Shown: in pieces, positions 29,129 to 36,878 of the stretch
Layout of the letters: every line of letters starts with the position of its first letter
Position numbering within the stretch: the first letter of the stretch is position 1
Assembly (NCBI RefSeq): GCF_036346615.1
Contig: NZ_CP107836.1
Coordinates: forward strand, 682,001-746,000
DNA: 64,000 nt
Reading direction: 5' to 3'
Source of the DNA: Streptomyces sp. NBC_00523
Lineage (GTDB): Bacteria; Actinomycetota; Actinomycetes; Streptomycetales; Streptomycetaceae
The notes under the pieces: generated by a model
Seen by the model: only the letters and a program-made list of their open reading frames with translations
Told to the model about the DNA's origin: nothing
The model's database searches: none
Translations under genes and position numbers: made by a program

Positions 29129-29725
29129 TCACCCCCGTACGACGTCCGCGAGCACCGTGGCCACCAGCTTGCCGACCGCCGCCGCGTCCGGCGGCCCGGG
29201 GTCCTCCCGGTCCGCGAAGAGCAGATGCCCGCCCCCGACCAGGGACAGGGTGAGCGAGTCGATGTCGGCACCGGCCGACACCCGGCCCAGCGCGCGCTCC
29301 TCGGTGAGGTAGCCGGAGACGGCGGCCGCGATCTGGGCGAGGACCGCGATGCCGCCCCCGGGCGTCGCCTCCCGCAGCCGCGCGCGCAGCTCGTCCCGGA
29401 AGGTGATCAGGGGGATGATCGCCACCGGCACGGGCCCGAAAAGGCCGGTCAGCGCGTCGGTGAGATTGCCGGCCACGGTCCCGGTGCCGGCGCTCTCGCC
29501 CAGCGTCCGCGCCCGCGCGTCGAGTTCGGCGGCCCGGTCGAGCACAAGCTCGGCGAGGAAGGCGTCGAAGTCGGCGAAGTGCCGGTGCAGGACGCCCTTG
29601 GCGCAGCCCGCCTCGTCGGTGACGGCCCTGCTGGTCAGCCCGCCCGCGCCGTCCCGCAGCAGGACGCGCTCGGCGGCGTCGAACAGCTGCTGCCGGGCGT
29701 CGCGAAGGTGCACTCCGGTCGGCAC
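29129..29725 (-). CDS. TetR-family regulator
   Basis: 198-residue TetR regulator: an N-terminal DNA-binding helix-turn-helix (LFDAAERVLLRDGAGGLTSRAVTDEAGCAKGVLHRHF in pattern, so residues about 10-50) and a C-terminal ligand-binding domain. A GTG at 29725 is preferred because AGGAG lies 7 bases upstream; a GTG 15 bp earlier is possible. It is divergent from the methyltransferase gene, with a GTGGGC/GCCCAC palindrome between them. It likely represses itself and the methyltransferase gene. The ligand is unknown. Confidence 0.85.
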   Translation of the reverse strand: MPTGVHLRDARQQLFDAAERVLLRDGAGGLTSRAVTDEAGCAKGVLHRHFADFDAFLAELVLDRAAELDARARTLGESAGTGTVAGNLTDALTGLFGPVPVAIIPLITFRDELRARLREATPGGGIAVLAQIAAAVSGYLTEERALGRVSAGADIDSLTLSLVGGGHLLFADREDPGPPDAAAVGKLVATVLADVVRG

Positions 29726-29770
29726 GTCCCCACTCCTCACGTCGTCCACGTCCCTGCCACACCTTGGCAT

Positions 29771-29786
29771 GTGGGCGCTTGCCCAC
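29771..29786. promoter_or_regulatory. Candidate TetR operator
   Basis: GTGGGCGCTTGCCCAC, a perfect 6-bp inverted repeat with a 4-bp centre, lies midway between the divergent tetR and methyltransferase starts. GCATGCCCAC at 29797-29806 repeats one half-site over the methyltransferase ATG. Confidence 0.6.
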
Positions 29787-29798
29787 TAAAGTGAACGC

Positions 29799-30623
29799 AT
29801 GCCCACTCTACCGCGAGAGCAGCCCGGTCCCCCGTCGCAGCCCCATCACGCCCGCCGGACCGCCGAGTCCTTCGGCACGGACGCCCGGCGCTACGACGAG
29901 GCCCGCCCCGCCTATCCCGACGACCTGGTGGCCCGGATCGTCGCCGGGAGCCCCGGGCCGGACGTGCTCGACGTCGGCTGCGGTACCGGGATCGCGGCCC
30001 GCCAGTTCCGGGCGGCCGGCTGCGCGGTGCTCGGGGTCGAACCGGACGCCCGGATGGCGGACTTGGCGCGCGGGCACGGCGTCGGGGTCGAGGTGGCGAC
30101 CTTCGAGGCGTGGGACCCGGCGGGCCGGATGTTCGACGCGGTGACCGCCGCCCAGTCGTGGCACTGGGTGGATCCGGCGGTGGGCGCCGGGAAGGCGGCC
30201 CGGGTGCTGCGGCCGGGCGGGCGCCTGGCGGTCTTCGGGCATGTCTTCGAGCCGCCCGCCGAGGTGGCGGAGCCGTTCGCGGCAGCCTTCCGCCGGGTGG
30301 CCCCGGACTCGCCGTTCAGCGTCCAGCCGGCCCGGCGCCCGCTGGACGCGTACCGGGCGGGGTACGCGAAGACCGCCGAACAGATCGGCGCGACCGGGCA
30401 CTTCCGCGCACCGGAGCAGTGGCGGTTCGACTGGGAGCGCCCCTACACCCGGGACCAGTGGCTGGACCTGCTCCCGACGACGGGCGGCCTCACCCGGCTC
30501 CGCCCCGAGCAGCTGACGGAGATCCTGACGGCCGTGGGCGAGGCCATCGACGCGCTCGGCGGCGGCTTCACGATGCGGTACGTCACCCTGGCGACGACCG
30601 CCGTGCGCGTCGGGAAGAGCTAG
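29799..30623 (+). CDS. Class I SAM-dependent methyltransferase
   Basis: Cytosolic methyltransferase of 274 residues. Motif I is VLDVGCGTGIAARQF, the acidic end of strand 2 is GVEPD, and a post-motif VTAAQSWHWVDP is typical of the methyltransferase-11 group common in Streptomyces. The substrate cannot be told from sequence. The start falls at the second GCATGCCC half-site of the putative TetR operator, so the divergent regulator probably controls it. Its last 37 codons lie in the first copy of a 237-bp tandem duplication, and a second dead copy of that tail follows at 30750-30860. Confidence 0.85.
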   Translation: MPTLPREQPGPPSQPHHARRTAESFGTDARRYDEARPAYPDDLVARIVAGSPGPDVLDVGCGTGIAARQFRAAGCAVLGVEPDARMADLARGHGVGVEVATFEAWDPAGRMFDAVTAAQSWHWVDPAVGAGKAARVLRPGGRLAVFGHVFEPPAEVAEPFAAAFRRVAPDSPFSVQPARRPLDAYRAGYAKTAEQIGATGHFRAPEQWRFDWERPYTRDQWLDLLPTTGGLTRLRPEQLTEILTAVGEAIDALGGGFTMRYVTLATTAVRVGKS

Positions 30624-30668
30624 GGCCTGTCGTCGCCCGGCAGACGGCAGTTCGACGACAGGCCCTAG
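30620..30668. terminator. Bidirectional terminator, copy 1
   Basis: A perfect 16-bp inverted repeat CTAGGGCCTGTCGTCG (30620-30635) and its complement (30653-30668). The TAG stop of the methyltransferase and the TAG of the duplicated oxidase tail both sit in the arms. Confidence 0.88.
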
Positions 30669-30856
30669 CCCACCAGGTCCGGGGCGCGCAGCATCTCGTC
30701 CGGGATGCCCCAGGCGTCCACGAGGTCCACCGCGAGCGGCCGGACCTTGCTGACGGAGATCCTGACGGCCGTGGGCGAGGCCATCGACGCGCTCGGCGGC
30801 GGCTTCACGATGCGGTACGTCACCCTGGCGACGACCGCCGTGCGCGTCGGGAAGAG

Positions 30857-30905
30857 CTAGGGCCTGTCGTCGCCCGGCAGACGGCAGTTCGACGACAGGC
30901 CCTAG
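30857..30905. terminator. Bidirectional terminator, copy 2
   Basis: Second copy of the 16-bp-armed hairpin, 237 bp downstream of the first. It carries the true stop codon (30902-30904) of the acyl-CoA oxidase-like gene. Confidence 0.88.
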
Positions 30906-32857
30906 CCCACCAGGTCCGGGGCGCGCAGCATCTCGTCCGGGATGCCCCAGGCGTCCACGAGGTCCACCGCGAGCGGCCGGACCTTGCGGCAGAGGTCGTT
31001 CACCTCGCGGCTGATCGCCTTGGAGCGCTGGACGGTCAGCCGGCCGTGCTCCATGAACCAGGCCCGGTCCGCCTCGATGACGGAGAGCGCGAAGAGGTCG
31101 CACAGCAGGCGCAGCGCCTCCTTGTCGCCGCCGTCGGGCAGGGCGTGCACCCGGTCCGTGAACGCCTCCAGGACGAGCCGTTCCACGTGGGCGCGGGCGA
31201 CGGCGATGACGTGGTCCTGGACGCGGGAGAAGACGGCGCCCGGGTCTTCGTGCGCGTCCATTCCGCGCTTGAGCCTGCGCGCCACCCCGGCGAGCATGTG
31301 CTCCTCGCGGAAGCGGACCATGGCGAGCTGGTATTCCGGGTCGAGCAGCCCGGCCTCCCGGTCCCACTCGTCGCCGCCCGGCAGCAGGTCCCGTACCCGC
31401 TCCAGGAGCTTGTGGGCGGAGGTCTTCTCCAGGACCGTCTCGACGGCGAGCCCGGCGACGTGGCGGACGGTCCCGAGCTGGTCCAGGTCCTCGAACTCAC
31501 TCGCGTAATGGGTGAGCAGACCCTTGGCGACGAGCTGGAGCAGGACGTGGTTGTCACCCTCGAACGTGGTGAAGATGTCGCTGTCGGCCTTGAGCGCGGC
31601 GAACCGGTTGACGCTGAGGTAGCCGGCGCCGCCGCACGCCTCGCGGCACTCCTGGACGACCCGGGTGGCGTGCCAGGTGGCGAGCGCCTTGGTGCCGGCG
31701 GCCCGGGACTCCAGGAGGCGCCGGGCCTGCGGGTCGTCCCCGGTGCCCGAGAAGACGTCGTGCAGCTGGGTGCGTACGGCGTCCTGCGCGAAGTGCAGCG
31801 CGTACGTACGGGCGAGGAGCGGCAGCAGGCGGCGCTGGTGCAGTCCGTAGTCGAGGAGCAGCTGCTCCTCCGTGTCCGGGGCGGCCGCGAACTGCCGTCG
31901 CCGCACGGCGTACTTGGTGGCGACGGCAAGGGCGACCTTGGCCGCGCCGACTCCGGCTCCGGCGACGCTGACCCGGCCCTGCACGAGGGTGCCGAGCATG
32001 GTGAAGAACCGCCGTCCGGGGTTCTCGATGGGGCTCTCGTAGACGCCCTCGGCGGTGACGTCGGCGAACCGGTTGAGCAGCGCCTCGCGTGGCACGCGCA
32101 CCCCGTCGAAGCGGATGCGGCCGTTGTCGACGCCGTTGAGGCCCATCTTGCGCCCGTCGTCCTCGATCCGGACGCCGGGCGCCACTTCGCCGTCCTGCCG
32201 GACCCGTACGACGAAGGCGTGCACGCCCTCGGCCTTCCCGGCCACCTCCAGCTGGGCGAAGACGACCGCGAGCTCCGCGTGGCGGGCGGCGTTGCCGATG
32301 TAGTCCTTGCACGCCTCGTCGCCCGGGGTGGTCAGGACGAACTCCTGGGTGCCGGGGTCGTACCGCGCGACCGTCCCGAGCGACTGCACGTCGGAGCCGT
32401 GCCCGGTCTCGGTCATCGCGAAGCACCCCATCAGGCGCCCGGTGATCAGGTCCGGCAGATACGCCCGGTGGTGGCGCTCGGTGCCCAGCTGGAGGATCGC
32501 GCCGCCGAAGAGCCCGAACTGCACGCCCACCTTGACCAGCACGGACAGATCCCCGAAGGCGAGCGTCTCGAACGCGGCGATGGACGCCCCGACGTCACCG
32601 CCCCCGCCGTACTCCTCCGGGAACCCCATCCCGGTCTGCCCGGTCGCGGCCATCTCGACCACGATCTGCCGCACCCGCTCGCGATACGCGTCGATGCCGA
32701 GCTCCTCGGCCTCCTCCAGCACGGAGGCGTACGCGACCAGATTGCTCCGTACGAGATCCCGGATCCCGGCGTAGTCCCCGTCGAGCACCCGGGTCAGCCC
32801 CGGTACGTCGATCTCGGGCTGTACGTATCCGGCAGCGGGCGTGTTCTCAGTGACCAT
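30902..32857 (-). CDS. Acyl-CoA oxidase/dehydrogenase-family flavoprotein
   Basis: 651-residue FAD enzyme for the first, alpha-beta-dehydrogenating step of fatty acyl-CoA breakdown. The length and C-terminal helical domain fit the acyl-CoA oxidase branch rather than the 380-residue dehydrogenases. Visible: GFPEEYGGGG near residue 80, the FAD-binding FAMTETGHGSDV, RRRQFA in the helical core, EACGGAGYLS, and FTTFEGDNHVLLQLVAK (the catalytic Glu region of ACOX). Oxidase versus dehydrogenase activity is not decided by sequence. Its 3' end lies in copy 2 of the tandem duplication. The start ATG at 32857 is 29 bp downstream of the GyrB-like gene's end, so the two could be co-transcribed. Confidence 0.9.
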   Translation of the reverse strand: MVTENTPAAGYVQPEIDVPGLTRVLDGDYAGIRDLVRSNLVAYASVLEEAEELGIDAYRERVRQIVVEMAATGQTGMGFPEEYGGGGDVGASIAAFETLAFGDLSVLVKVGVQFGLFGGAILQLGTERHHRAYLPDLITGRLMGCFAMTETGHGSDVQSLGTVARYDPGTQEFVLTTPGDEACKDYIGNAARHAELAVVFAQLEVAGKAEGVHAFVVRVRQDGEVAPGVRIEDDGRKMGLNGVDNGRIRFDGVRVPREALLNRFADVTAEGVYESPIENPGRRFFTMLGTLVQGRVSVAGAGVGAAKVALAVATKYAVRRRQFAAAPDTEEQLLLDYGLHQRRLLPLLARTYALHFAQDAVRTQLHDVFSGTGDDPQARRLLESRAAGTKALATWHATRVVQECREACGGAGYLSVNRFAALKADSDIFTTFEGDNHVLLQLVAKGLLTHYASEFEDLDQLGTVRHVAGLAVETVLEKTSAHKLLERVRDLLPGGDEWDREAGLLDPEYQLAMVRFREEHMLAGVARRLKRGMDAHEDPGAVFSRVQDHVIAVARAHVERLVLEAFTDRVHALPDGGDKEALRLLCDLFALSVIEADRAWFMEHGRLTVQRSKAISREVNDLCRKVRPLAVDLVDAWGIPDEMLRAPDLVG

Positions 32858-32885
32858 GCACCTTCGCTACCCCGCCCCGGGACGA

Positions 32886-34073
32886 TCAAGCGACCGGGCC
32901 GGGCACGCCCCGGGTGCGGGAGCCCGCGACGATCCGGCCGACGACGGCCGCGGCCCGTTCGGAATCCTCCCTCAGCCACCGGCCCAGGTGCTCCCGCACC
33001 GCCCGCGCGACGCACGCCCGCGCTTCGTCGTTGCCCAGCCGCTCGCGGATGGCACCCAGGAACTCGGGACGGTCGAGCTTCACGGACACGACAGCCGTCA
33101 GCCCCTCGCCGACGCGGTCGGCGGGTACGTCGGGGTCCATGGGCGCGAGGAGCCCGCCCCCGCGTGCGTACGCACTGACCGCGGCTGCCACTCCGTCACG
33201 GAAGCCCGCCACATGGGTGCCCGAGGGAGTCGCCCGGCTGTTGGCGAAGCTCCGCACCCGCTCCCCCGGACGGTCGCACCAGCGGAAGGCCAGGGCCATC
33301 ACCCCGGCCATGCGGGAGTCCTCGTGCGCGAAGGCGATGGTGTCGCCGGGGCTGTGCGCCGCCTCGTGGCCGTCGCTGTGCGCCGCCTCGTGGCCGTCGA
33401 GGAAGCCGACGAAGTCACGCGTGCCGCCGGGGAAGCACATACGCGCCGAACGGGCCTCGTCCGGGCGGCGCCGATCGGTCAGGGAGAGGTCCAGGCCCGG
33501 GTTCAGGAAGGCCAGTTCCCGCAACCGTTCCTCCAGCGCGTCGGCCGAGCACTCGGCGGACCCGAAGATGTCGGCGTCGGGCCAGAACGTGATCACGGTG
33601 CCGTTCCGGGCCGTTGTGCCCGTCTCGGTGAGCGGGGTGACGGCGGCACCGCGCGCGTACTCCTGCGCCCACCGGACCCCGTCGTACCGCACCTCGGCCG
33701 TCATCCGGCGCGACAGCGCGTTGACGACGGCGGGCCCCACGCCGAAGCCACCGAGCAGCACACGGTCACGGCCCCGGAATCCTGTTCCGGGCCCTGTACG
33801 GGTGAGCCGGGCTTCGAGTCCGGGGCCGTCGGCCTCCCCCGCCACGTCGTCGGCGACCCGCACGCCACCGTCCGCGGTCAGGGTGATGTCGACGGAGGCG
33901 GCCCTTCCGGCCGGCGTCCCGTTCACCGGCCGGTCCGCGATCTCGTAGACCAGGACGTGCAGGCCGCGCGGGCCGGTCGAGCCGATGTACATTCCGGGCC
34001 GCTTGCGGAATGCGGCCGCCCCGTACAGCACCTGGATGTCGCTCTCCTCGTACGTGGTGACCTTCTCGTCCAC
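32886..34073 (-). CDS. Stand-alone degenerate GyrB ATPase-transducer-domain protein
   Basis: 395 residues aligning with only the N-terminal 43-kDa half of DNA gyrase B; TOPRIM and DNA-binding parts are absent. FRKRPGMYIGSTGPRGLH, FGVGPAVVNALS and a transducer-like C-terminal half are clear. Several ATPase residues are altered: the Glu before ADRP is present, but the Mg-binding Asn of DNS is Arg; DNGRGIP is DDVAGEA; and the QTK loop before LGN is AIR. ATP turnover is therefore doubtful. A GTG at 34073 with GGGGAGG upstream is chosen. A 24-bp tandem repeat inserts an extra DGHEAAHS. The role is unknown; it could be a gyrase interactor or a decayed paralogue. Confidence 0.75.
   Translation of the reverse strand: MDEKVTTYEESDIQVLYGAAAFRKRPGMYIGSTGPRGLHVLVYEIADRPVNGTPAGRAASVDITLTADGGVRVADDVAGEADGPGLEARLTRTGPGTGFRGRDRVLLGGFGVGPAVVNALSRRMTAEVRYDGVRWAQEYARGAAVTPLTETGTTARNGTVITFWPDADIFGSAECSADALEERLRELAFLNPGLDLSLTDRRRPDEARSARMCFPGGTRDFVGFLDGHEAAHSDGHEAAHSPGDTIAFAHEDSRMAGVMALAFRWCDRPGERVRSFANSRATPSGTHVAGFRDGVAAAVSAYARGGGLLAPMDPDVPADRVGEGLTAVVSVKLDRPEFLGAIRERLGNDEARACVARAVREHLGRWLREDSERAAAVVGRIVAGSRTRGVPGPVA
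33351..33398. repeat. 24-bp tandem repeat inside the GyrB-like gene
   Basis: Two perfect copies (33351-33374, 33375-33398) encode DGHEAAHS twice in frame. This is a slippage-type duplication in a loop region that keeps the frame open. Confidence 0.9.
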
Positions 34074-34308
34074 GACGCCCCTCCCCGGGTTCTCCAACAG
34101 GCGCGTCCACGCTAGCCGTTGCACGATGAAACACCAGGTCAGACCCATGAATGAAAGGCCGCAGGCAGCCGCTCACGCACCTGCCGCACACCCGCCGCAA
34201 CGCGGCATCCAAACCCTCGCAGACTGCGCCGACCGGCCCGCCGAGGGCGGGGATGACGCCTTTCTCCGCGGAGCCGCAGCGCCTTTTTCATCCGGACGAC
34301 ACGAAAAC
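34074..34308. other. Intergenic region upstream of the GyrB-like gene
   Basis: About 235 bp between the GyrB-like start and the MFS terminator. It must hold the promoter of the GyrB-like gene, but no convincing -35/-10 pair, operator or small gene stands out. Open frames crossing it have poor codon bias. Confidence 0.5.
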
Positions 34309-34352
34309 GCCGCCGGGCCGGAGGCGGCGCGAGGCCGTTCCGGCCCGGCGGC
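34309..34352 (-). terminator. Terminator after MFS efflux gene
   Basis: A 13-bp perfect inverted repeat (34309-34321 with 34340-34352), G/C-rich, followed on the minus strand by GTTTTCGTG, a T-run typical of intrinsic termination. It lies 24 bp beyond the MFS stop. Confidence 0.82.
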
Positions 34353-34375
34353 AATCGCCGGGCAGTGCCGTGTGC

Positions 34376-35866
34376 TCAGTGGCCGACCATTGCGGTCGGG
34401 TCCGCCGCCTTGACCTTCCTGCGGGGCAGCAGCAGGGCGGGGACGAGGCAGACCGCGATGAGGATGGCCGCCACCAGGAACACCGAGGCGAACGCGTCGC
34501 CCATCTGGTCCTTGATGCCGGCCGGGGTCCTCGCGGTGATGTCCTTGAGGCCGTTGGTGAGGAGCACCGAGAACAGGGCGGTGCCGATGGAGGCGGCGAC
34601 CTGCTGGACGATGTTCATCAGGGTCGAGCCACGGGCGACCGTGTGCTCCCTCAGGGTGGCCAGCGCCGAGGCCATGATCGGCATCATCGAGGCACCCATG
34701 CCGAGGCCCATGATGAAGAGCGCGGTGATGATGTACGCGTAGGACGTGTCGGCGGTGAGCTGCGTGAACATGCCCATGCCGACGGTGATGACCACGATGC
34801 CGGTGATCACGATCTTGCCGGGGCCGATGCGGTCGGCGAGCATCCCGGCGATCGGCATGGTGATCATCGCGCCGATGCCCTGCGGGGCGAGCAGCACGCC
34901 CGAGTCGAGCGCCGACTCCCCGCGCACCTGCTGGAAGTAGAGCGGGAACAGCAGGCTGGCGCCGAAGAACGCCATGGCGAACAGCGACATGGCGATCACC
35001 GCGACGCTCAGGTCACGGTTCTGGAAGAGCCGCAGATCGATGAGCGGGTGGATGTTGGCGGGCCGCAGCGCCCACGGTACGAACGCGGCGACGAGCACCA
35101 GACCGATGATCGCGGGTATGAGCACCTTGGCGGCCCAGACGGTGCCGGTCTCCGGGATGGAGGAGACGCCGTACAGGAAGGACGCGAGGCCGGGCGAGAG
35201 CAGCAGCACGCCCACCCAGTCGAAGGTCTCGGACGGCTCCACATTGTCCTTGGGCAGCACCAGCGCCGCGTACACGAGCGCGATCGCGCCGATCGGCAGG
35301 TTGATCAGGAAGATCCAGTGCCAGGAGGCGATGTCGATCAGCCAACCGCCCAGAATGGGGCCGAAGATGGGGCCGAGGAGCATCGGAATGCCGAGCACGG
35401 CCATCACCCGGCCGACCCGCTCGGGGCCGGCCGCACGCGTCAGGATCGTCATACCGAGCGGCATCAGCATGCCGCCACCCAGGCCCTGGATCACCCGGAA
35501 GGCGACCAGCATCTCCAGCGAGTTGGCCGCGGCACACAGCGCCGACCCGGCCGCGAACAGCGCGACCGCGAGCAGATAGAGACGTTTTGTCCCGAACCTG
35601 TCCGCCGCCCAGCCGGTGAGCGGGATGACGCTCGCCAGGGCCAGCGTGTAGCCGGTCATCGTCCAGGCGACCTGGGCCGAGGTGGCCTCGAACTCCTTCT
35701 GGAACGTCTGCAGTCCGACCGAGACCACGGTGATGTCCAGGATCGACATGATCCCGCCGAGCACGACCACTCCGGCCACGAGGAGGACCTTGCTGTCCAG
35801 CTTGTCGCTGGAGGCGCCGCCACCTCCCCCCGGAGGGCTCGACTCATTCTTCTGCAACGTGGTCAT
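34376..35866 (-). CDS. DHA2-family (14-helix) MFS drug efflux transporter
   Basis: 496-residue proton-driven multidrug exporter in the cytoplasmic membrane. DHA2 markers are MSILDITVVSVGLQTFQKEF in helix 1, GWAADRFGTKRLYL between helices 2 and 3, and GMLMPLGMTIL with GPIFGPILGGWL (motif C of exporters). The N-terminal 25 residues are hydrophilic with a glycine run. It is divergent from a TetR gene 244 bp away with a palindromic operator candidate, the standard TetR/efflux arrangement. The substrate is unknown. Confidence 0.92.
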   Translation of the reverse strand: MTTLQKNESSPPGGGGGASSDKLDSKVLLVAGVVVLGGIMSILDITVVSVGLQTFQKEFEATSAQVAWTMTGYTLALASVIPLTGWAADRFGTKRLYLLAVALFAAGSALCAAANSLEMLVAFRVIQGLGGGMLMPLGMTILTRAAGPERVGRVMAVLGIPMLLGPIFGPILGGWLIDIASWHWIFLINLPIGAIALVYAALVLPKDNVEPSETFDWVGVLLLSPGLASFLYGVSSIPETGTVWAAKVLIPAIIGLVLVAAFVPWALRPANIHPLIDLRLFQNRDLSVAVIAMSLFAMAFFGASLLFPLYFQQVRGESALDSGVLLAPQGIGAMITMPIAGMLADRIGPGKIVITGIVVITVGMGMFTQLTADTSYAYIITALFIMGLGMGASMMPIMASALATLREHTVARGSTLMNIVQQVAASIGTALFSVLLTNGLKDITARTPAGIKDQMGDAFASVFLVAAILIAVCLVPALLLPRRKVKAADPTAMVGH

Positions 35867-36064
35867 GACTCACCTTTCGGAGAAGCTGCGGGGCCACCCG
35901 GGGCCCGCTCGATCTGTCCACCCCCCGCGACCTCCGGCTGGTGGCAACGGTGCGCTCCGGCGGGCATGAATACGGAATCCGCCATTCCATCGGGCGGTCG
36001 GAGCTCCACCGGGGCACGGTCCACGACGGACGACTCACCGGGCGGGATTCATGCGATCCGTTGT

Positions 36065-36080
36065 GGAACATGAATGTACC
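36065..36080. promoter_or_regulatory. Candidate TetR operator in the MFS/tetR divergent region
   Basis: GGAACATGAATGTACC: 7-bp arms with one mismatch around a GA centre, 30 bp before the tetR ATG. A second short inverted repeat, GGAAT/ATTCC with a 5-bp centre, lies at 35974-35988 on the MFS side. Confidence 0.55.
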
Positions 36081-36110
36081 AGCGCCGGTAGGCCAGTATC
36101 TTTTGGATTG

Positions 36111-36719
36111 ATGACAAGAAACGTGCACCTTCGCGATCGCGTCGCGCTCGCGATCCTCGACGCCGCAGCGATGCTGCTCGCCCGGCGGGGCGAGAGCGTC
36201 AGCATGGCGGACGTCGCGGCGGCCGCCGGGGTGGGCCGCACCACTCTGTACCGCCACTTCCCCAGCCGCGAGACCCTGCTGGACGCCCTGTCCCAGGAAG
36301 CGTGCGCCGAACTGATCGGCAAGCTGGCGGACGCGGGGCTCGACCGCGTGACCGTGCCCGAGGGCGTGGCGCGGGTCAGCCGGATCGCGATGGGCCAGGC
36401 CGCCAAGTACCAGGCCCTGATGTGCATCCACGGCAAGCCCGCCATGCCCGACGACACCGCCCGCCGGCTCATGGAGCCCCTCACCGCCCTGTTCGTACGC
36501 GGCTCCGCCGACGGCACCTGGCGCACGGATCTCGGCCCCGACACCCTCCTCGACCTCTACAGCGCGCTCCTCCAGGGCGCCCTGGGCCAGGCCCTGCACG
36601 CCAAACTGGGCGTGGAACCCGCTGCCGCCGCCGTCACCTCGGTCTTCATGCACGGCGCGGGCACGCGGCGCCCGGTGAACGAGAACCTGGTGAACAGTCC
36701 GTCCCCGGCGGGCTTCTGA
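36111..36719 (+). CDS. TetR-family regulator, probable efflux repressor
   Basis: 202-residue TetR protein. The HTH is near residues 25-50 (SMADVAAAAGVGRTTLYRHF), and the C-terminal domain is a typical all-helical ligand pocket. The ATG at 36111 is preferred over an in-frame codon at 36051, because the shorter form begins MTRNVHLRDR just ahead of the first DNA-binding helix and leaves the putative operator upstream. It is divergent from the DHA2 transporter, so it probably represses that gene until a drug binds. Confidence 0.88.
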   Translation: MTRNVHLRDRVALAILDAAAMLLARRGESVSMADVAAAAGVGRTTLYRHFPSRETLLDALSQEACAELIGKLADAGLDRVTVPEGVARVSRIAMGQAAKYQALMCIHGKPAMPDDTARRLMEPLTALFVRGSADGTWRTDLGPDTLLDLYSALLQGALGQALHAKLGVEPAAAAVTSVFMHGAGTRRPVNENLVNSPSPAGF

Positions 36720-36878
36720 GGCGTCGGCGCGCCGTTCACACCTTCGGGGGAAACCATGGTGCCCCCGCGCACACCCCCGCCGAGAACTGTGGTGTCCCGC
36801 CACATACGCCCCTGACCTGCCCCTTCCTACGGTGTGGCGACACGTCCCCCGTCCCCCGACCGCCCGGAAGTGGTACCC

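Larger units (their letters stand above)
30513..30986. repeat. 237-bp perfect tandem duplication
   Basis: 30513-30749 and 30750-30986 are identical as far as I can read. The unit contains the methyltransferase 3' end, a bidirectional terminator, and the 3' end of the convergent acyl-CoA oxidase-like gene. The joint has a 2-bp GC microhomology. Both genes keep one intact 3' end (methyltransferase in copy 1, oxidase in copy 2), so the duplication only adds a dead spacer. Confidence 0.93.

Noticed and set aside
30620..30905. The two identical hairpins as a mobile-element inverted-repeat pair
   Set aside because: They are the same terminator copied by the 237-bp tandem duplication. No transposase or target-site duplication is present.
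34151..36073. Long plus-strand frame opposite the DHA2 transporter
   Set aside because: Asp/Gly/Gln/His/Arg-rich antisense shadow; the minus strand has a complete MFS protein.
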